Made by a program: the position numbers and the translations under genes. From Shewanella putrefaciens (GTDB taxonomy: Bacteria; Pseudomonadota; Gammaproteobacteria; Enterobacterales; Shewanellaceae), in contig NZ_CP066369.1 of NCBI RefSeq assembly GCF_016406305.1, positions 1,444,501-1,508,500 of the forward strand: 64,000 bases of DNA. Reading direction: 5' to 3'. This document shows, in pieces, positions 37,156 to 46,145 of this stretch. Each line of letters opens with the position of its first letter. Position 1 is the first letter of the stretch. Under the pieces are notes generated by a model. It saw nothing but the letters and a program-made list of their open reading frames with translations, was not told the DNA's origin and ran no database searches.

Positions 37156-37979
37156 AAAGAGTCTCCACGGGTCGACCTAGATTCGGTGACCTTGTTTTGG
37201 GATCCCGCCGCGCTTGTCTTTGGAGTGCCATGGGCACCGGGAAAACGGGCTAAGAAGGTGTGATAGTTGCGAACGAGCAACTTTCGTAAATGAAACGGCC
37301 CATGTTTGAGGACATAGGCGATATATCTATTGGTCGCTTGGGTGTTGCTGTCTTGATAAATATCGAGGTAAATCCAATCACTTGCCGTGTCTACGCCTAA
37401 TAGCACTGAGCTTGGGGCTTGCTCAGTGAGCTGCGGCGGTATGGTGAGTGACACTACTTGCACCACAGTATCGCCATCGGTGCTCGGCAGGGCCAGCGCC
37501 TTGGCCAAGGTTTCTGGATTAACCGTATAGGTTTGAATATCGCTGCCTTGAGTCACAGGTAATTGATTAAAATAGCGTTCGGGGACTTTTGGGGCTTCAA
37601 ATTCATCGAGGCGCGATATGCCGTAACGCTTTAAACAACGGGCAAGGCCGGAGCGCGACACATTGGGATTGATAAAGGTTTGGGTAACCTGAAGTAATCT
37701 ATCTAGGGTGAGTTTTAGCTGGTAGCGTAACCCTACCACCACATATTCTTCCATCGGTGTGAGCGTGGTATTGAGGTGGTGTGGGGTGTTCGGACTGTCA
37801 TCAATCGATTCCCGCTTCCGCCATTTGCGCACTGTGGCCTCGGTGATATTCAAAATTTTGGCAAGCTGACTCACACTCAAATCAGATTGCTGAATAAAGT
37901 GCCGCATCTCTGGCGTAGTGGTGGCGTTGCCGTGTCCCCTGGTTTTTTTGGGGGACTTTTTATCTGCGCTAGAACTCAT
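37152..37979 (-). CDS. pfaR: PfaR, regulator of the pfa operon
   Basis: A 275-residue protein in the position and orientation of pfaR (ORF2) in other pfa clusters, where it has been described as a regulator. The N-terminal helix-turn-helix (LSVSQLAKILNITEATVRKW, about 33-52) is of the IS481/IS3-transposase type, followed by a second HTH-like part (NPNVSRSGLARCLKRYGI, about 104-121). The middle (LLGVDTASDWIYLDIYQD) resembles the first strand and Asp of a DDE/RNase-H fold, but no complete DDE triad is seen. It looks like a transposase-derived DNA-binding protein. Its stop overlaps the pfaA start, so regulator and synthase share one transcript and autoregulation is likely. Confidence 0.85.
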   Translation of the reverse strand: MSSSADKKSPKKTRGHGNATTTPEMRHFIQQSDLSVSQLAKILNITEATVRKWRKRESIDDSPNTPHHLNTTLTPMEEYVVVGLRYQLKLTLDRLLQVTQTFINPNVSRSGLARCLKRYGISRLDEFEAPKVPERYFNQLPVTQGSDIQTYTVNPETLAKALALPSTDGDTVVQVVSLTIPPQLTEQAPSSVLLGVDTASDWIYLDIYQDSNTQATNRYIAYVLKHGPFHLRKLLVRNYHTFLARFPGAHGTPKTSAAGSQNKVTESRSTRGDSL

Positions 37980-37995
37980 TTATTGCGAGTGCTCA

Positions 37996-38007
37996 TTTAT
38001 CATTATC
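37996..38007 (-). promoter_or_regulatory. Fur-box-like half site just upstream of pfaR
   Basis: GATAATGATAAA on the reverse strand matches the left 11 bases of the 19-bp Fur consensus. It ends 17 bases before the pfaR ATG. The right half is poor, so binding is uncertain. Confidence 0.3.
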
Positions 38008-38213
38008 ATCCGACACAATCTGTTGGGACTCGTTGCCATGCTTGCAAAGAACACTTTCGGTTGTTCTCGTTAGCTGGCGTATTAATTCAGAATGGTAGGC
38101 TTATGGTCACATAATGGGGATGCAGATTACCTGAGGTTTCGGGTCGATACAATCATATGGGACTGGAAAAGCGGATCGATTGAGTGCGGGTGTCATTTTT
38201 TGTGCACTGGAAT

Positions 38214-38300
38214 GGCTTTTAGGGTCAATCGAGAGGCTTTTGAGGTCATAAGTGAACGAGTTAAGCTGTGAATACTGCGGTTTTATGGCTTTAGGGGGTA
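38214..38300 (+). promoter_or_regulatory. Helically phased direct repeats in the pfaR-pfaE gap
   Basis: GGCTTTTAGGGTCA (38214), GGCTTTTGAGGTCA (38235) and a weaker GGCTTTAGGGGGTA (38287) are spaced 21 and 52 bases apart, about two and five helical turns. A degraded copy may start at 38134. The 389-base gap (37980-38368) holds no gene. These repeats are candidate operator sites, possibly for PfaR. Confidence 0.5.
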
Positions 38301-38368
38301 AAATGCCCACAAAATTCAGTCTTAATCTGTGGAACTATGGCAACCGTAATCCCAGCCGAGAGTAATAA

Positions 38369-39283
38369 ATGGGCACATTAATCCCAGGGCAAAGTGATGT
38401 TTCACCTGCTGAGCCAGAGGCCTGCATAGCGTTATTTTTTATTCCCCTAGAGGAAATAAATGCTGAGTTGCAAACTCAGGCTATGGCGTGGTTGAGCGAG
38501 GATGAGCGGGCCAAGGTTGCCCGTTATCGTACCCCCAAGGCTCAAATGAATGCACTACTGGTGAGGGCTGCCCTGCGCGCCGTGTTATCGACAGTGCTCC
38601 CTAAAAATGGCTCAGCCAGTGTTCAGTCTTTGCATCCAAAGGATTGGTGTTTCGAATATGGTCCCAGAGGCAAACCCAGTTTAACGGCTTCGCAGTGGCA
38701 GCAAACTGGGTTGGATTTTAATGTCAGCCATAGTGGTGATTGGCTATTGATTGGTGTGACTAAGGCGCTAAAGGCGAGATCTGTGTTATTCGGTGTCGAT
38801 ATCGAAAGGTCGAGGCCAAAAACGGATATTTATCCAATTTTAAATCACTATTTTTCCCCCCAAGAAACGGCGACCTTGTTGACCCTCGCCGACGAACCTA
38901 GTCAGCGGCAACGCTTTTTTGATTTATGGGCACTAAAGGAATCCTATATCAAGGCGACAGGTTTAGGGCTAGCGCAGTCGCTTAAATCCTTTAGCTTTGA
39001 TCTAAAGCCATTCGAGCCATTGGTGGCTGGAACGGTTGAGCTTAGGTGCCAAGATGCTGCCTTGATGCAATCCTGTGGTGTGGCCAATTTGTTGAGTGTC
39101 TACCCTAATATCCCGCTGCAAACCATCGATGCGAGTTCATGGTATTGGCAAACCTATTTTGGGCGTTTGACCGAGGAATATCGCTTTGCAGTGAGCTTAG
39201 GGCATACAGCTCATGCCGCGCTGCCCATGGGGTTAACCGCGCAGCTAAGTAGCATAGAAACCTTACTCGCTGATTATTATTAA
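38369..39283 (+). CDS. pfaE: PfaE, 4'-phosphopantetheinyl transferase (Sfp-type)
   Basis: A 304-residue cytoplasmic enzyme that moves phosphopantetheine from coenzyme A to the carrier-domain serines of PfaA. Sfp-type motifs appear in order: YGPRGKPSL (near 92-100), LDFNVSHSGDWLLIG (near 109-123), the Mg-binding FGVDIERS (near 140), and FFDLWALKESYIKATGLGL (near 187-205). It is divergent from pfaR, 389 bases away, the usual Shewanella arrangement in which pfaE is separate from pfaA-D. GAGAG precedes the ATG. The lipoprotein gene follows 88 bases later and may share its transcript. Confidence 0.95.
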   Translation: MGTLIPGQSDVSPAEPEACIALFFIPLEEINAELQTQAMAWLSEDERAKVARYRTPKAQMNALLVRAALRAVLSTVLPKNGSASVQSLHPKDWCFEYGPRGKPSLTASQWQQTGLDFNVSHSGDWLLIGVTKALKARSVLFGVDIERSRPKTDIYPILNHYFSPQETATLLTLADEPSQRQRFFDLWALKESYIKATGLGLAQSLKSFSFDLKPFEPLVAGTVELRCQDAALMQSCGVANLLSVYPNIPLQTIDASSWYWQTYFGRLTEEYRFAVSLGHTAHAALPMGLTAQLSSIETLLADYY

Positions 39284-39371
39284 CCTGTTTTATTCATCTT
39301 CGGTTAAATATTCATGGGTATAGTCACACTTATAATATTTTGAATTTGAATGAAATAAATGAGGTTTAGCA

Positions 39372-39917
39372 ATGAAGCGGATTAAATGCCTAATACCTGC
39401 CACTATGCTGGTGTTGCTATCTGGCTGCGGCTATTTTGGTGGCGATGAAAAGCAGCAATTAGAGCAGGCTTGGTTGGCCAAAGATCCACAGTTACAGCAA
39501 GTGGTTGAGCAAATTCGTGCTAATGGTTTAGATGTTGTGGCGCAAAGCGCGGCTGCGGGCACAGTTTCGGCCTGTGTGGCTGAAAAACTTAGCCAAGATC
39601 CGCTGGGTAAGTTAGTCAATGTTGAAGGCTCGCTGGTGGAGTCGGCTAAGGTGGCAGAACTGCTGGGTGACTTACAGAAAGTGATGGAGCAAGACGTGAG
39701 TTTTGATCAGGTCGCGAGCTTGCTACAAAAGGGCGCCGATGCGGCGGCCTATGCTAAAAGTCTTATAGAGCAACAAGGTTTAGAGCAAGCACTCCAAAGC
39801 CTTAAGCAAATGGCTGTGGCTAGCCAGCAATTTGCCCAGCAGGATTTAGGCGTGCATTTCCAGCAATTATTGCTTGAATGTAAAACCGTGGCTCCAACGC
39901 CGGCCTCTGAGAATTAA
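39372..39917 (+). CDS. Predicted lipoprotein (181 aa)
   Basis: A lipoprotein signal peptide ends in the lipobox LLSGC, with Cys19 as the lipidation site; Gly at +2 suggests outer-membrane delivery. The mature part is Gln/Ala-rich and mostly helical (VEQIRANGLDVVAQSAAAG, DLQKVMEQDVSFDQVASLL). Two further Cys (near 57 and 174) could form a disulfide. No family is recognised. GAGG precedes the ATG, and a strong terminator follows after 118 bases. The link to the pfa genes is only by position. Confidence 0.75.
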   Translation: MKRIKCLIPATMLVLLSGCGYFGGDEKQQLEQAWLAKDPQLQQVVEQIRANGLDVVAQSAAAGTVSACVAEKLSQDPLGKLVNVEGSLVESAKVAELLGDLQKVMEQDVSFDQVASLLQKGADAAAYAKSLIEQQGLEQALQSLKQMAVASQQFAQQDLGVHFQQLLLECKTVAPTPASEN

Positions 39918-40035
39918 TTTTGTGCTTAAATTTGCGTTTAAATTTGGCAAGATTATTCTGACTCTGCTTTGAATACTTTCGCTAACCCAGAGTGAGAGAC
40001 GTTCAAGCTAAATATCAGTGGGACAGTTTTACACA

Positions 40036-40063
40036 AAAAAGCCCTGAAACTTCAGGGCTTTTT
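40036..40063. terminator. Bidirectional intrinsic terminator
   Basis: AAAAAGCCCTGAA and TTCAGGGCTTTTT pair almost loop to loop. It lies between convergent genes (lipoprotein from the left, alkylsulfatase from the right), with A/T tracts on both sides serving both directions. Confidence 0.9.
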
Positions 40064-40072
40064 ACTTTGAGG

Positions 40073-42064
40073 TTATTTTGTTGTTGGTAAGGGGACAATC
40101 TCAAAGTTGGCATCGAACTGCACTAAGGTCGACATGATTTTAGCAAAAGCGGTTTTATCGCCCTCGAGTTTGGCACTGCCGTTGGCCAGCAAGTCCTTCA
40201 GGGTCGTTTTACCGAGTAAAATCCCGGTAATATAGCGCTTATCGATATAAAGACTGCTATCGGCCGCCATTGGTTTATCAACCTTGATATTGCTTAAATT
40301 ACCGTTGCTTAGCTCGACATAAAGGGTTTCTTGGGTGTCTGGGTTAATCACATTGAGCCTGATTAACCCAAGCTCTGCGGCCTTGATGCTATCGACTCTC
40401 ACGGCGAGAAAATCAAACAGGGTCGAGATATCCATTTCACCTAAAATATCTGCCGAGGCCGATTTAGGGGCGCCGGGTTGAATACCCACGCGTAGCTCTT
40501 GGGCGCCGGTGAGATAGATATTACGCCAGCCAGCACCTTCAGCCTGATAGCCCAATTGCTCATAGGTATCGGCGAGTAATTGTCTTGCCTCTGTATTGTT
40601 AGGTTCTGCCATCACCACTTTATTGAGCGCGGTGGCCACGAAACGGTATTCGCCTTGGGCATAGTCGGTTTGGGCCCGTTTAAGCACGGTTTTGGCACCG
40701 CCCATATATTCGACAAATTTGACCGCTTCATCCTTTGTCGGTAGCGGGTTTAAGTTGGCGGGATCCATATCGAAATAGCCTAAATACATGTTGTATACGG
40801 CTTTAGCATTATGGCTGTAGGTACCATGATAACCCTTAGTGTACCAAGTATCGCGCACGGCCTTAGGGATAGTGGTTTGAATCGCATCGCCAATATCTTG
40901 AATTCCCACGCCATTATTGGCTAAACGCAGGGTTTGATTATGGACTAGGCCATAGTTATCCCTTTGCATTCTGAGGTAAGCATTTACATCCGCATTACCA
41001 AAGACGGGCGCAGAGTGGGCTTCGAACAATACCTGCGCATCATCACCAAAATGGGTTAATAATTCGTTGATATCCTTAGACCATTTAATGGCATCGCGAA
41101 CTTTTGCCCCGCGTAAGGTGTAAATGTTATGCATGCCATGGTAGGTGAGCTCACCCGTCCACAGGGCTTTCATTGAGGGAATATAGGTGGCCATTTCCGA
41201 GGCGGCTTCCGTACCTGAGGCGTCCATAAACACCATATCGATACCATCGATAGTGAGGGTTTCCCACTTATCTTTAGCATTTAAGGTGATATCGGGTTTT
41301 ACGTAGGTCACTTCGCCTTTGGATAATCCCTTAGCGAGTGCGGCATCGACAATGCCTTGCTCGTTATGATCCAGTGTCGCGCCGTATTGATAGGCGGCGC
41401 GGCGGCTCATGGCATTCCCCGCTAATACGTTTTCGTCGACAATTTCCTTGGTGATGTTATTGGAACCATAGACTTTGACCTTAGGGTACATGGCTTTGAT
41501 GGCGCGGGAGCCGCCAAAATGGTCCGCATGGCTGTGGGAGTAAATCATCGCGACTACGGGTAAGTCATTGCCCTCGGGCAAGTGTTTTAGGGCAAACTCG
41601 AGGGAGAGTTTTGCCGCTTCTTTGGTGAGCAGCACGTCATAAAGGATCCAGCCAGTCTTACCGCGGATCAGGGTTAAATTGGATAAGTCTGTGCCGCGAA
41701 CTTGGTAAATCCCCTCTGTGACCTTGTATAAGCCGTTAGACACCATATTCAACTGGGCCTGGCGATAGAGTGAAGGGTTGACTGTGTCTGGGGTTTTGTC
41801 GCCAATAAAATTGAAATCGGCACGCAAAATAGCCGCAGTTGGTTCATCGAGTTCGGCGATAAGATTCTTTGAAAACTCTTCAAAGGCTTTTTTATCGGCA
41901 AAGTTAAGGCTAGCTGCTGTGGCTTTGTTTACCGCAATGGTTTGTTCAGTGGCAGGCTTTCCCTGATAGTGCAGGCTGATATGTTCATGCTCGTGTTCTG
42001 CCGCCACTGTGCTTAAAGAGAAACTGGCGATAATACTCAATGTCATCAAAGATTTTTGCATCAT
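40073..42064 (-). CDS. SdsA/BDS1-type alkylsulfatase (metallo-beta-lactamase fold)
   Basis: A 663-residue exported hydrolase that should cleave sulfate from primary alkyl sulfates such as SDS. The signal peptide covers about residues 1-21 (SLSTVAA). The MBL zinc site is IYSHSHADHFGGSRAI near residue 178. The central alkylsulfatase dimerisation domain follows (LAGNAMSRRAAYQYGA, YTLRGAKVRDAIKW), with further zinc ligands in FEAHSAPVFGN. The C-terminal SCP2-like domain begins near 535. A histidine-rich patch (AEHEHEHISLH) just after the signal peptide is striking and may bind metal. It is divergent from a LysR gene, as sdsA is from sdsB in Pseudomonas. Confidence 0.9.
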   Translation of the reverse strand: MMQKSLMTLSIIASFSLSTVAAEHEHEHISLHYQGKPATEQTIAVNKATAASLNFADKKAFEEFSKNLIAELDEPTAAILRADFNFIGDKTPDTVNPSLYRQAQLNMVSNGLYKVTEGIYQVRGTDLSNLTLIRGKTGWILYDVLLTKEAAKLSLEFALKHLPEGNDLPVVAMIYSHSHADHFGGSRAIKAMYPKVKVYGSNNITKEIVDENVLAGNAMSRRAAYQYGATLDHNEQGIVDAALAKGLSKGEVTYVKPDITLNAKDKWETLTIDGIDMVFMDASGTEAASEMATYIPSMKALWTGELTYHGMHNIYTLRGAKVRDAIKWSKDINELLTHFGDDAQVLFEAHSAPVFGNADVNAYLRMQRDNYGLVHNQTLRLANNGVGIQDIGDAIQTTIPKAVRDTWYTKGYHGTYSHNAKAVYNMYLGYFDMDPANLNPLPTKDEAVKFVEYMGGAKTVLKRAQTDYAQGEYRFVATALNKVVMAEPNNTEARQLLADTYEQLGYQAEGAGWRNIYLTGAQELRVGIQPGAPKSASADILGEMDISTLFDFLAVRVDSIKAAELGLIRLNVINPDTQETLYVELSNGNLSNIKVDKPMAADSSLYIDKRYITGILLGKTTLKDLLANGSAKLEGDKTAFAKIMSTLVQFDANFEIVPLPTTK

Positions 42065-42184
42065 TTTACCTACCGATAAGAGGGTGTGTGCCGTTGATGG
42101 TTTGAGTATAGCCAGCTTGCGTATTGAGATAACTCGGGTTAGCTTGGGTTGTAATATTCATACTGTGAATGAGTGCTTTCTCCT

Positions 42185-43120
42185 ATGCCGACACAAAAAC
42201 CGTTAGATTTAAACTTATTACGGGTGTTTATGGTGGTTTACCGCACTCGGTCATTCACCCTAGCGGCGCAGGAGTTAGATTTAACTCAGTCTTCGGTGAG
42301 TAATGCGATAAGTCGATTCAGGACCTGGGTCGGGGAGTCACTGTTTAATCGGGTTGGCCGGGGAATAGAACCGACGGCGGTGGCGCGGGAGATGTACCGA
42401 AAATTCGAACAACCCATGGCGGATATTGAAACCGTCTTATTAGGATTTGAGCATTTTGATCCCAACTCTAGCCAGCGGCGCTTTTATGTGTATGCCAATG
42501 AGTCGGTTATCGAAGCGCTGCAGGCCAGTGTGCAGGCTCTGTTGCAGGGGGCGGATATTGAAGTGATTTTCCGTGAGTCGCCGCCGCAGGAGGCTGAGTT
42601 ATATAAAGATATCTTGCTTGAGCGGGTCGCCGTGGCGGTTGATATTAAACCTGCGCAGCAAAGTTTGCTCTCAAGCAAATTGCTCTTCACCGAAACCTTA
42701 GTGTGTATCGTCAGTCGGCAACATCCCCGTATTCAAGGTGCCATCAGCCATGAACAGTATTTTGCGGAGAAACACGTCTTTTTGAATTTGCGGCGTTTTA
42801 ATTTGACGGCGGGGGATTTGTTTACTGAGGGCGTGTTGCCAAGGCGCAAAATGTACAGCGAGCAGTCATCTTTATTGAGTATGTTTGCGACCGTAGGTAA
42901 AAGTGAGGCGATAGGCATAGCGCCTTTACGTTACGCCAGTCAGTACGCCCAAATGTTTGGCCTACAAATTTTACCTATGCCACTTAGAACAAGGCCGATT
43001 GATTTGTATATGGTGTGGGGGAGTAAGTACACTCAAAACCCGAGTCATCAATGGTTACGAAGCTTACTGCTTCAGGCCAGTACAAAAACGGTAACTGAAA
43101 AAAGCGCTGAGTCTGGCTAA
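42185..43120 (+). CDS. LysR-family regulator (SdsB-like by position)
   Basis: A 311-residue LysR protein. The winged HTH is at about residues 5-65 (LNLLRVFMVVYRTRSFTLAA, TQSSVSNAISRFRTWVGESL, NRVGRGIEPT). The C-terminal effector-binding domain runs from about 85 to 300. I start at ATG 42185; a GTG four codons earlier is possible, and no clear Shine-Dalgarno sequence supports either. The gene is divergent from the alkylsulfatase with a gap of about 120 bases, the standard layout for a LysR protein controlling its neighbour. The inducer is likely an alkyl sulfate or a long-chain alcohol or acid, by analogy only. Confidence 0.88.
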   Translation: MPTQKPLDLNLLRVFMVVYRTRSFTLAAQELDLTQSSVSNAISRFRTWVGESLFNRVGRGIEPTAVAREMYRKFEQPMADIETVLLGFEHFDPNSSQRRFYVYANESVIEALQASVQALLQGADIEVIFRESPPQEAELYKDILLERVAVAVDIKPAQQSLLSSKLLFTETLVCIVSRQHPRIQGAISHEQYFAEKHVFLNLRRFNLTAGDLFTEGVLPRRKMYSEQSSLLSMFATVGKSEAIGIAPLRYASQYAQMFGLQILPMPLRTRPIDLYMVWGSKYTQNPSHQWLRSLLLQASTKTVTEKSAESG

Positions 43121-43181
43121 CCGCGAGGGCGAGTGATTCAGCGCTTTTTCCGTTTTAAATCTCAGTTTTAATGCCCGCTAA

Positions 43182-44039
43182 TTACTGTCTTGCGAGTCTG
43201 TGGCTTTCGCCGGGGTGCTCAAAATCACTGCGATAAGGGTTGATATCTAAGCCGCCACGGCGCGTATAACGGGCGTACACGGTTAACTTAGTGCAATGAC
43301 AGTAGCGTTTTAAATCGACAAAAATCCGCTCGACACATTGTTCGTGGAACTCGTTATGCTGGCGGAAAGAAATCAAATAGCGCAGCAGTTTTTCGCGATC
43401 GATTTTCGGCCCTTGATAACGGATCATCACGCTGCCCCAATCGGGTTGTGAGGTGATCAAACAGTTGGATTTTAGCAGATTTGAATTAAGCGTTTCTGCG
43501 ACCGTTTGCTTATCGTCCGTGCTGTTTTCTAAGTAATCAGGGTTAAAACTATAATCGCTGACTTCAATATCGAGATCGTCAATGCAGGTGCCTGGCAGTT
43601 CTATAATACGCTGAATACCAAAACTTTTAGGTTCGATAATCTTGACTGTCACTTCGCCTTGAGCGCACTGACTTAAGTCCTGCACTAAGGTTTTTTGGAC
43701 GGCATCGATACTGTCGAATTTGGTCTGATTAAAGCTGTTTAAATACAATTTGAAGGATTTCGACTCAATCAGATTCAGGCTTTCATAGCTTAAATGAAAT
43801 TCAGCTATGGCCACCATAGGCTTACCTTTTGCATTCAGCCAAGACAGCTCATAACCGGTCCAGATATCGGCGCCATGAAAGGGCAAGGTCCCAGTCAGTG
43901 CAATAGCATTACGGTTTAGTGAGCGTGGAACCCCTTGCAGCAGCGATGCATCATACTCAGCTTGGTAGTCGGTGGCTTTACCTAACGTTAGTCCAACAAG
44001 CTCTTTTGCATCACTATAGGGATCGTGATTCTGTGTCAT
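43182..44039 (-). CDS. queF: QueF, NADPH-dependent 7-cyano-7-deazaguanine reductase
   Basis: Reduces preQ0 to preQ1 in queuosine biosynthesis for tRNA. A 285-residue long-form QueF with two tunnel-fold halves. The nucleophilic Cys is in [13 protein letters not shown] near residue 193, with the catalytic Asp in the same motif. The NADPH-binding and substrate Glu motif is [20 protein letters not shown] near 85-105. The frame opens at 44072, but ATG 44039 ([14 protein letters not shown]) fits the family start. It is divergent from syd, 60 bases away, the order seen in many gammaproteobacteria. Confidence 0.95.
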   Translation of the reverse strand: MTQNHDPYSDAKELVGLTLGKATDYQAEYDASLLQGVPRSLNRNAIALTGTLPFHGADIWTGYELSWLNAKGKPMVAIAEFHLSYESLNLIESKSFKLYLNSFNQTKFDSIDAVQKTLVQDLSQCAQGEVTVKIIEPKSFGIQRIIELPGTCIDDLDIEVSDYSFNPDYLENSTDDKQTVAETLNSNLLKSNCLITSQPDWGSVMIRYQGPKIDREKLLRYLISFRQHNEFHEQCVERIFVDLKRYCHCTKLTVYARYTRRGGLDINPYRSDFEHPGESHRLARQ

Positions 44040-44098
44040 CAATACTGTTTCCATGTCAAAATAGGCGCACATTATACCTGAAATTGGATTGTGCTTAA

Positions 44099-44749
44099 GT
44101 GTCTTGTCTGTCTGCCCTCGATAAATTTTTGCAAAATTATCATCAAGCTTACCTAACTACTTTAGGTGAATTACCGCGATATTACCCGCAGGGGGAAGCA
44201 TCTTTATGTATTCAAGGTGAGTTTTTGCCAGATGCGGGTGAAGCCGTTGCTTGGAAGCCTGTTAAACGTGATGAGCAGGGCAGTTTTGTCAACCTTGAAC
44301 AGGCACTCGAGCTAAGCCTCTGGCCCGATATCAATGTGTTTTACGGCCAGTATTTTGCGGCCCCTTTGCTATTTGACTCCCAGTGGGGCACGGGCGAATT
44401 GTTGCAGGCATGGAATGAGGATGATTTTAACTGTTTGCAACAGAATATCATTGGTCACTTGATGATGAAGAAACAACTCAAACAGCCACCAACTTGGTTT
44501 ATCGGCCTTTTAGACGATGGCGATAATATGCTGACGGTCAATAATGCCGATGGTAGCGTTTGGATTGAGATCCCAGGTGAGATCCCCACCCAGCAATTGT
44601 CGCCAAGTTTAGCGGCGTTTATTGGGGCGTTATCCCCACGGATAGCACCGCCAGTAAAACATGAAGAACTCCCTATGCCCGCATTAGAACATCCGGGGAT
44701 TTTTGCCAGCTTTAAACGTATGTGGCACAACCTTAGGGGGAAGCGTTAA
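44099..44749 (+). CDS. syd: Syd, SecY-interacting protein
   Basis: A 216-residue cytoplasmic protein that binds SecY and is thought to check the assembly of the SecYEG translocon. Family features are an N-terminal helix ([20 protein letters not shown]), the segment [20 protein letters not shown], and [20 protein letters not shown]. The start is GTG at 44099 with no strong ribosome site. It is divergent from queF. Confidence 0.9.
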   Translation: MSCLSALDKFLQNYHQAYLTTLGELPRYYPQGEASLCIQGEFLPDAGEAVAWKPVKRDEQGSFVNLEQALELSLWPDINVFYGQYFAAPLLFDSQWGTGELLQAWNEDDFNCLQQNIIGHLMMKKQLKQPPTWFIGLLDDGDNMLTVNNADGSVWIEIPGEIPTQQLSPSLAAFIGALSPRIAPPVKHEELPMPALEHPGIFASFKRMWHNLRGKR

Positions 44750-44841
44750 CGCGAGGCAAACTTTCGCAAACTCAAGGTTGTATCGGTATGATTGGTTTAT
44801 CGATGTGCTTGAGTTTGCTCTGTGGCAAGCTTCACCACAAG

Positions 44842-45615
44842 TTACTGATGATCCCAGGATAGGTTAGACACTATGCGGCAAGGCTCACAGCGAAAGTGGA
44901 ACATATCCAATAAAGGTTCATCGAACTTCCAATCTTGATTGCCACAACGAGGGCAGGGGCGCGCCATTTCGGAGGTGAGATCCTGACCACCGACGCGATA
45001 TAAATAGTAATAGGTCGGGATCTGAGTGAGATATTCGATACGGCCGCGTAAATCCCAACCTCTGCGAAATAAATCACTGTCTGGACTCGATAATTCCTCA
45101 AGTGCGGCAAACTCGGCTTTAGTGGCCGCCGCCATTTGCAGCTCGTCACAGGCCTGCCATTCACTCTGCCAACGAATAATTCGTTTATGGTCGCCATTAA
45201 AGGTGGCGGGTATACGGTACAGGGGAATCGGCAATAAATTGTCACCACTGCGCAGCGGCGAGCACATATGTACATAACTGGTATACAGCAATTGCCAGCT
45301 TGGGGTATCGGTATTGCTGACCTCAGAATTGATATCTTGCCCGATAAACTTTTCCCGCGGCGCGAGTAGCTTAGCTTCGGTTAATTCGGCTAAGGCTTTT
45401 TTGACCCATGGGCTGTGGTATTTGTGCGCTAGGCTGTTATTTTCAGGCGTTAATAGCCGCACCCTAAACTCACCGTCATTAAAGGCGACCGCAAATTCCC
45501 GCCCTAATACTTGGCCATTGGCTCGATAGGCTTCAAGTAGCTGATTAATGGCTTTCTCGGCAGCAGAAATCGTGGTATCGGCAAAGCATTCGAAGCGCAG
45601 TTCAGTGACAAACAT
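44842..45615 (-). CDS. DUF2310-family Zn-ribbon protein
   Basis: A 257-residue protein predicted to bind nucleic acid. The C-terminal zinc ribbon has CPRCGNQ and FRCEPC, a C-x2-C pair with a second C-x2-C, near residues 220-247. The N-terminal part (ELRFECFADTTISAAEKAIN) is typical of DUF2310. The function is unknown. The ATG shares its A with the TAA stop of the coiled-coil gene upstream (TAATG), so the two are translationally coupled and probably work together. Confidence 0.85.
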   Translation of the reverse strand: MFVTELRFECFADTTISAAEKAINQLLEAYRANGQVLGREFAVAFNDGEFRVRLLTPENNSLAHKYHSPWVKKALAELTEAKLLAPREKFIGQDINSEVSNTDTPSWQLLYTSYVHMCSPLRSGDNLLPIPLYRIPATFNGDHKRIIRWQSEWQACDELQMAAATKAEFAALEELSSPDSDLFRRGWDLRGRIEYLTQIPTYYYLYRVGGQDLTSEMARPCPRCGNQDWKFDEPLLDMFHFRCEPCRIVSNLSWDHQ

Positions 45616-45998
45616 TAAGCTGTTTTTCCTTTTGATTCTAATAAGCTGAGGCGTTGTTTTAGCTCAAGCAGTTCGTTTTTTAATTGCATTATTTCAGCTT
45701 TTTGCTGCTCAGCGTGACGCTCAAAATGGGTTTGTTGCATCTGCAGGCGATCGGCGAGCATCGCAAGGGTTAAGGTATCGCCAGTTGTCGAGGCTTCAGT
45801 GGTTGAGCTGATGGTTGGCAACTCGGCTAAGCGCTCACGTTCCGCTTTTGGCATAGATTTAAATTGCTGTAAACCTTGGATCAATATAGGTAAAGGCAGA
45901 CTGTTCCCTAAGCGAGTTTTAATTAAGGCTAAGCTTGGGACTTTTCCGCTGGCCTCGAGCGCACGTGCCGCAGCCAATACTTGGTCAATGGGACTCAT
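45615..45998 (-). CDS. Small coiled-coil protein (127 aa), coupled to DUF2310 gene
   Basis: The N-terminus (IDQVLAAARALEASGKVPSL) looks like a helical DNA-binding or KfrA-like start. The C-terminal third (about 80-125) is a coiled coil (HAEQQKAEIMQLKNELLELK). No family is recognised with certainty. The one-base TAATG overlap with the DUF2310 zinc-ribbon gene suggests a two-protein unit. Confidence 0.65.
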   Translation of the reverse strand: MSPIDQVLAAARALEASGKVPSLALIKTRLGNSLPLPILIQGLQQFKSMPKAERERLAELPTISSTTEASTTGDTLTLAMLADRLQMQQTHFERHAEQQKAEIMQLKNELLELKQRLSLLESKGKTA

Positions 45999-46145
45999 AA
46001 TGAGTGAAATTCCTTAATTCGAGTTGTCATTTACACTAACTTCCGGCATGCGATATTGATTTTATTGTTAAATAACAATTAATTATATTTTTGGCGTGTA
46101 TTTTGCTTTTTGCAGCATCTCAATAACAATTACACAGGAAGTCAT

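Noticed and set aside
38107..38310. A 67-codon reverse frame in the pfaR-pfaE gap
   Set aside because: No ribosome site or recognisable sequence; it spans the direct-repeat region, which is better explained as regulatory.
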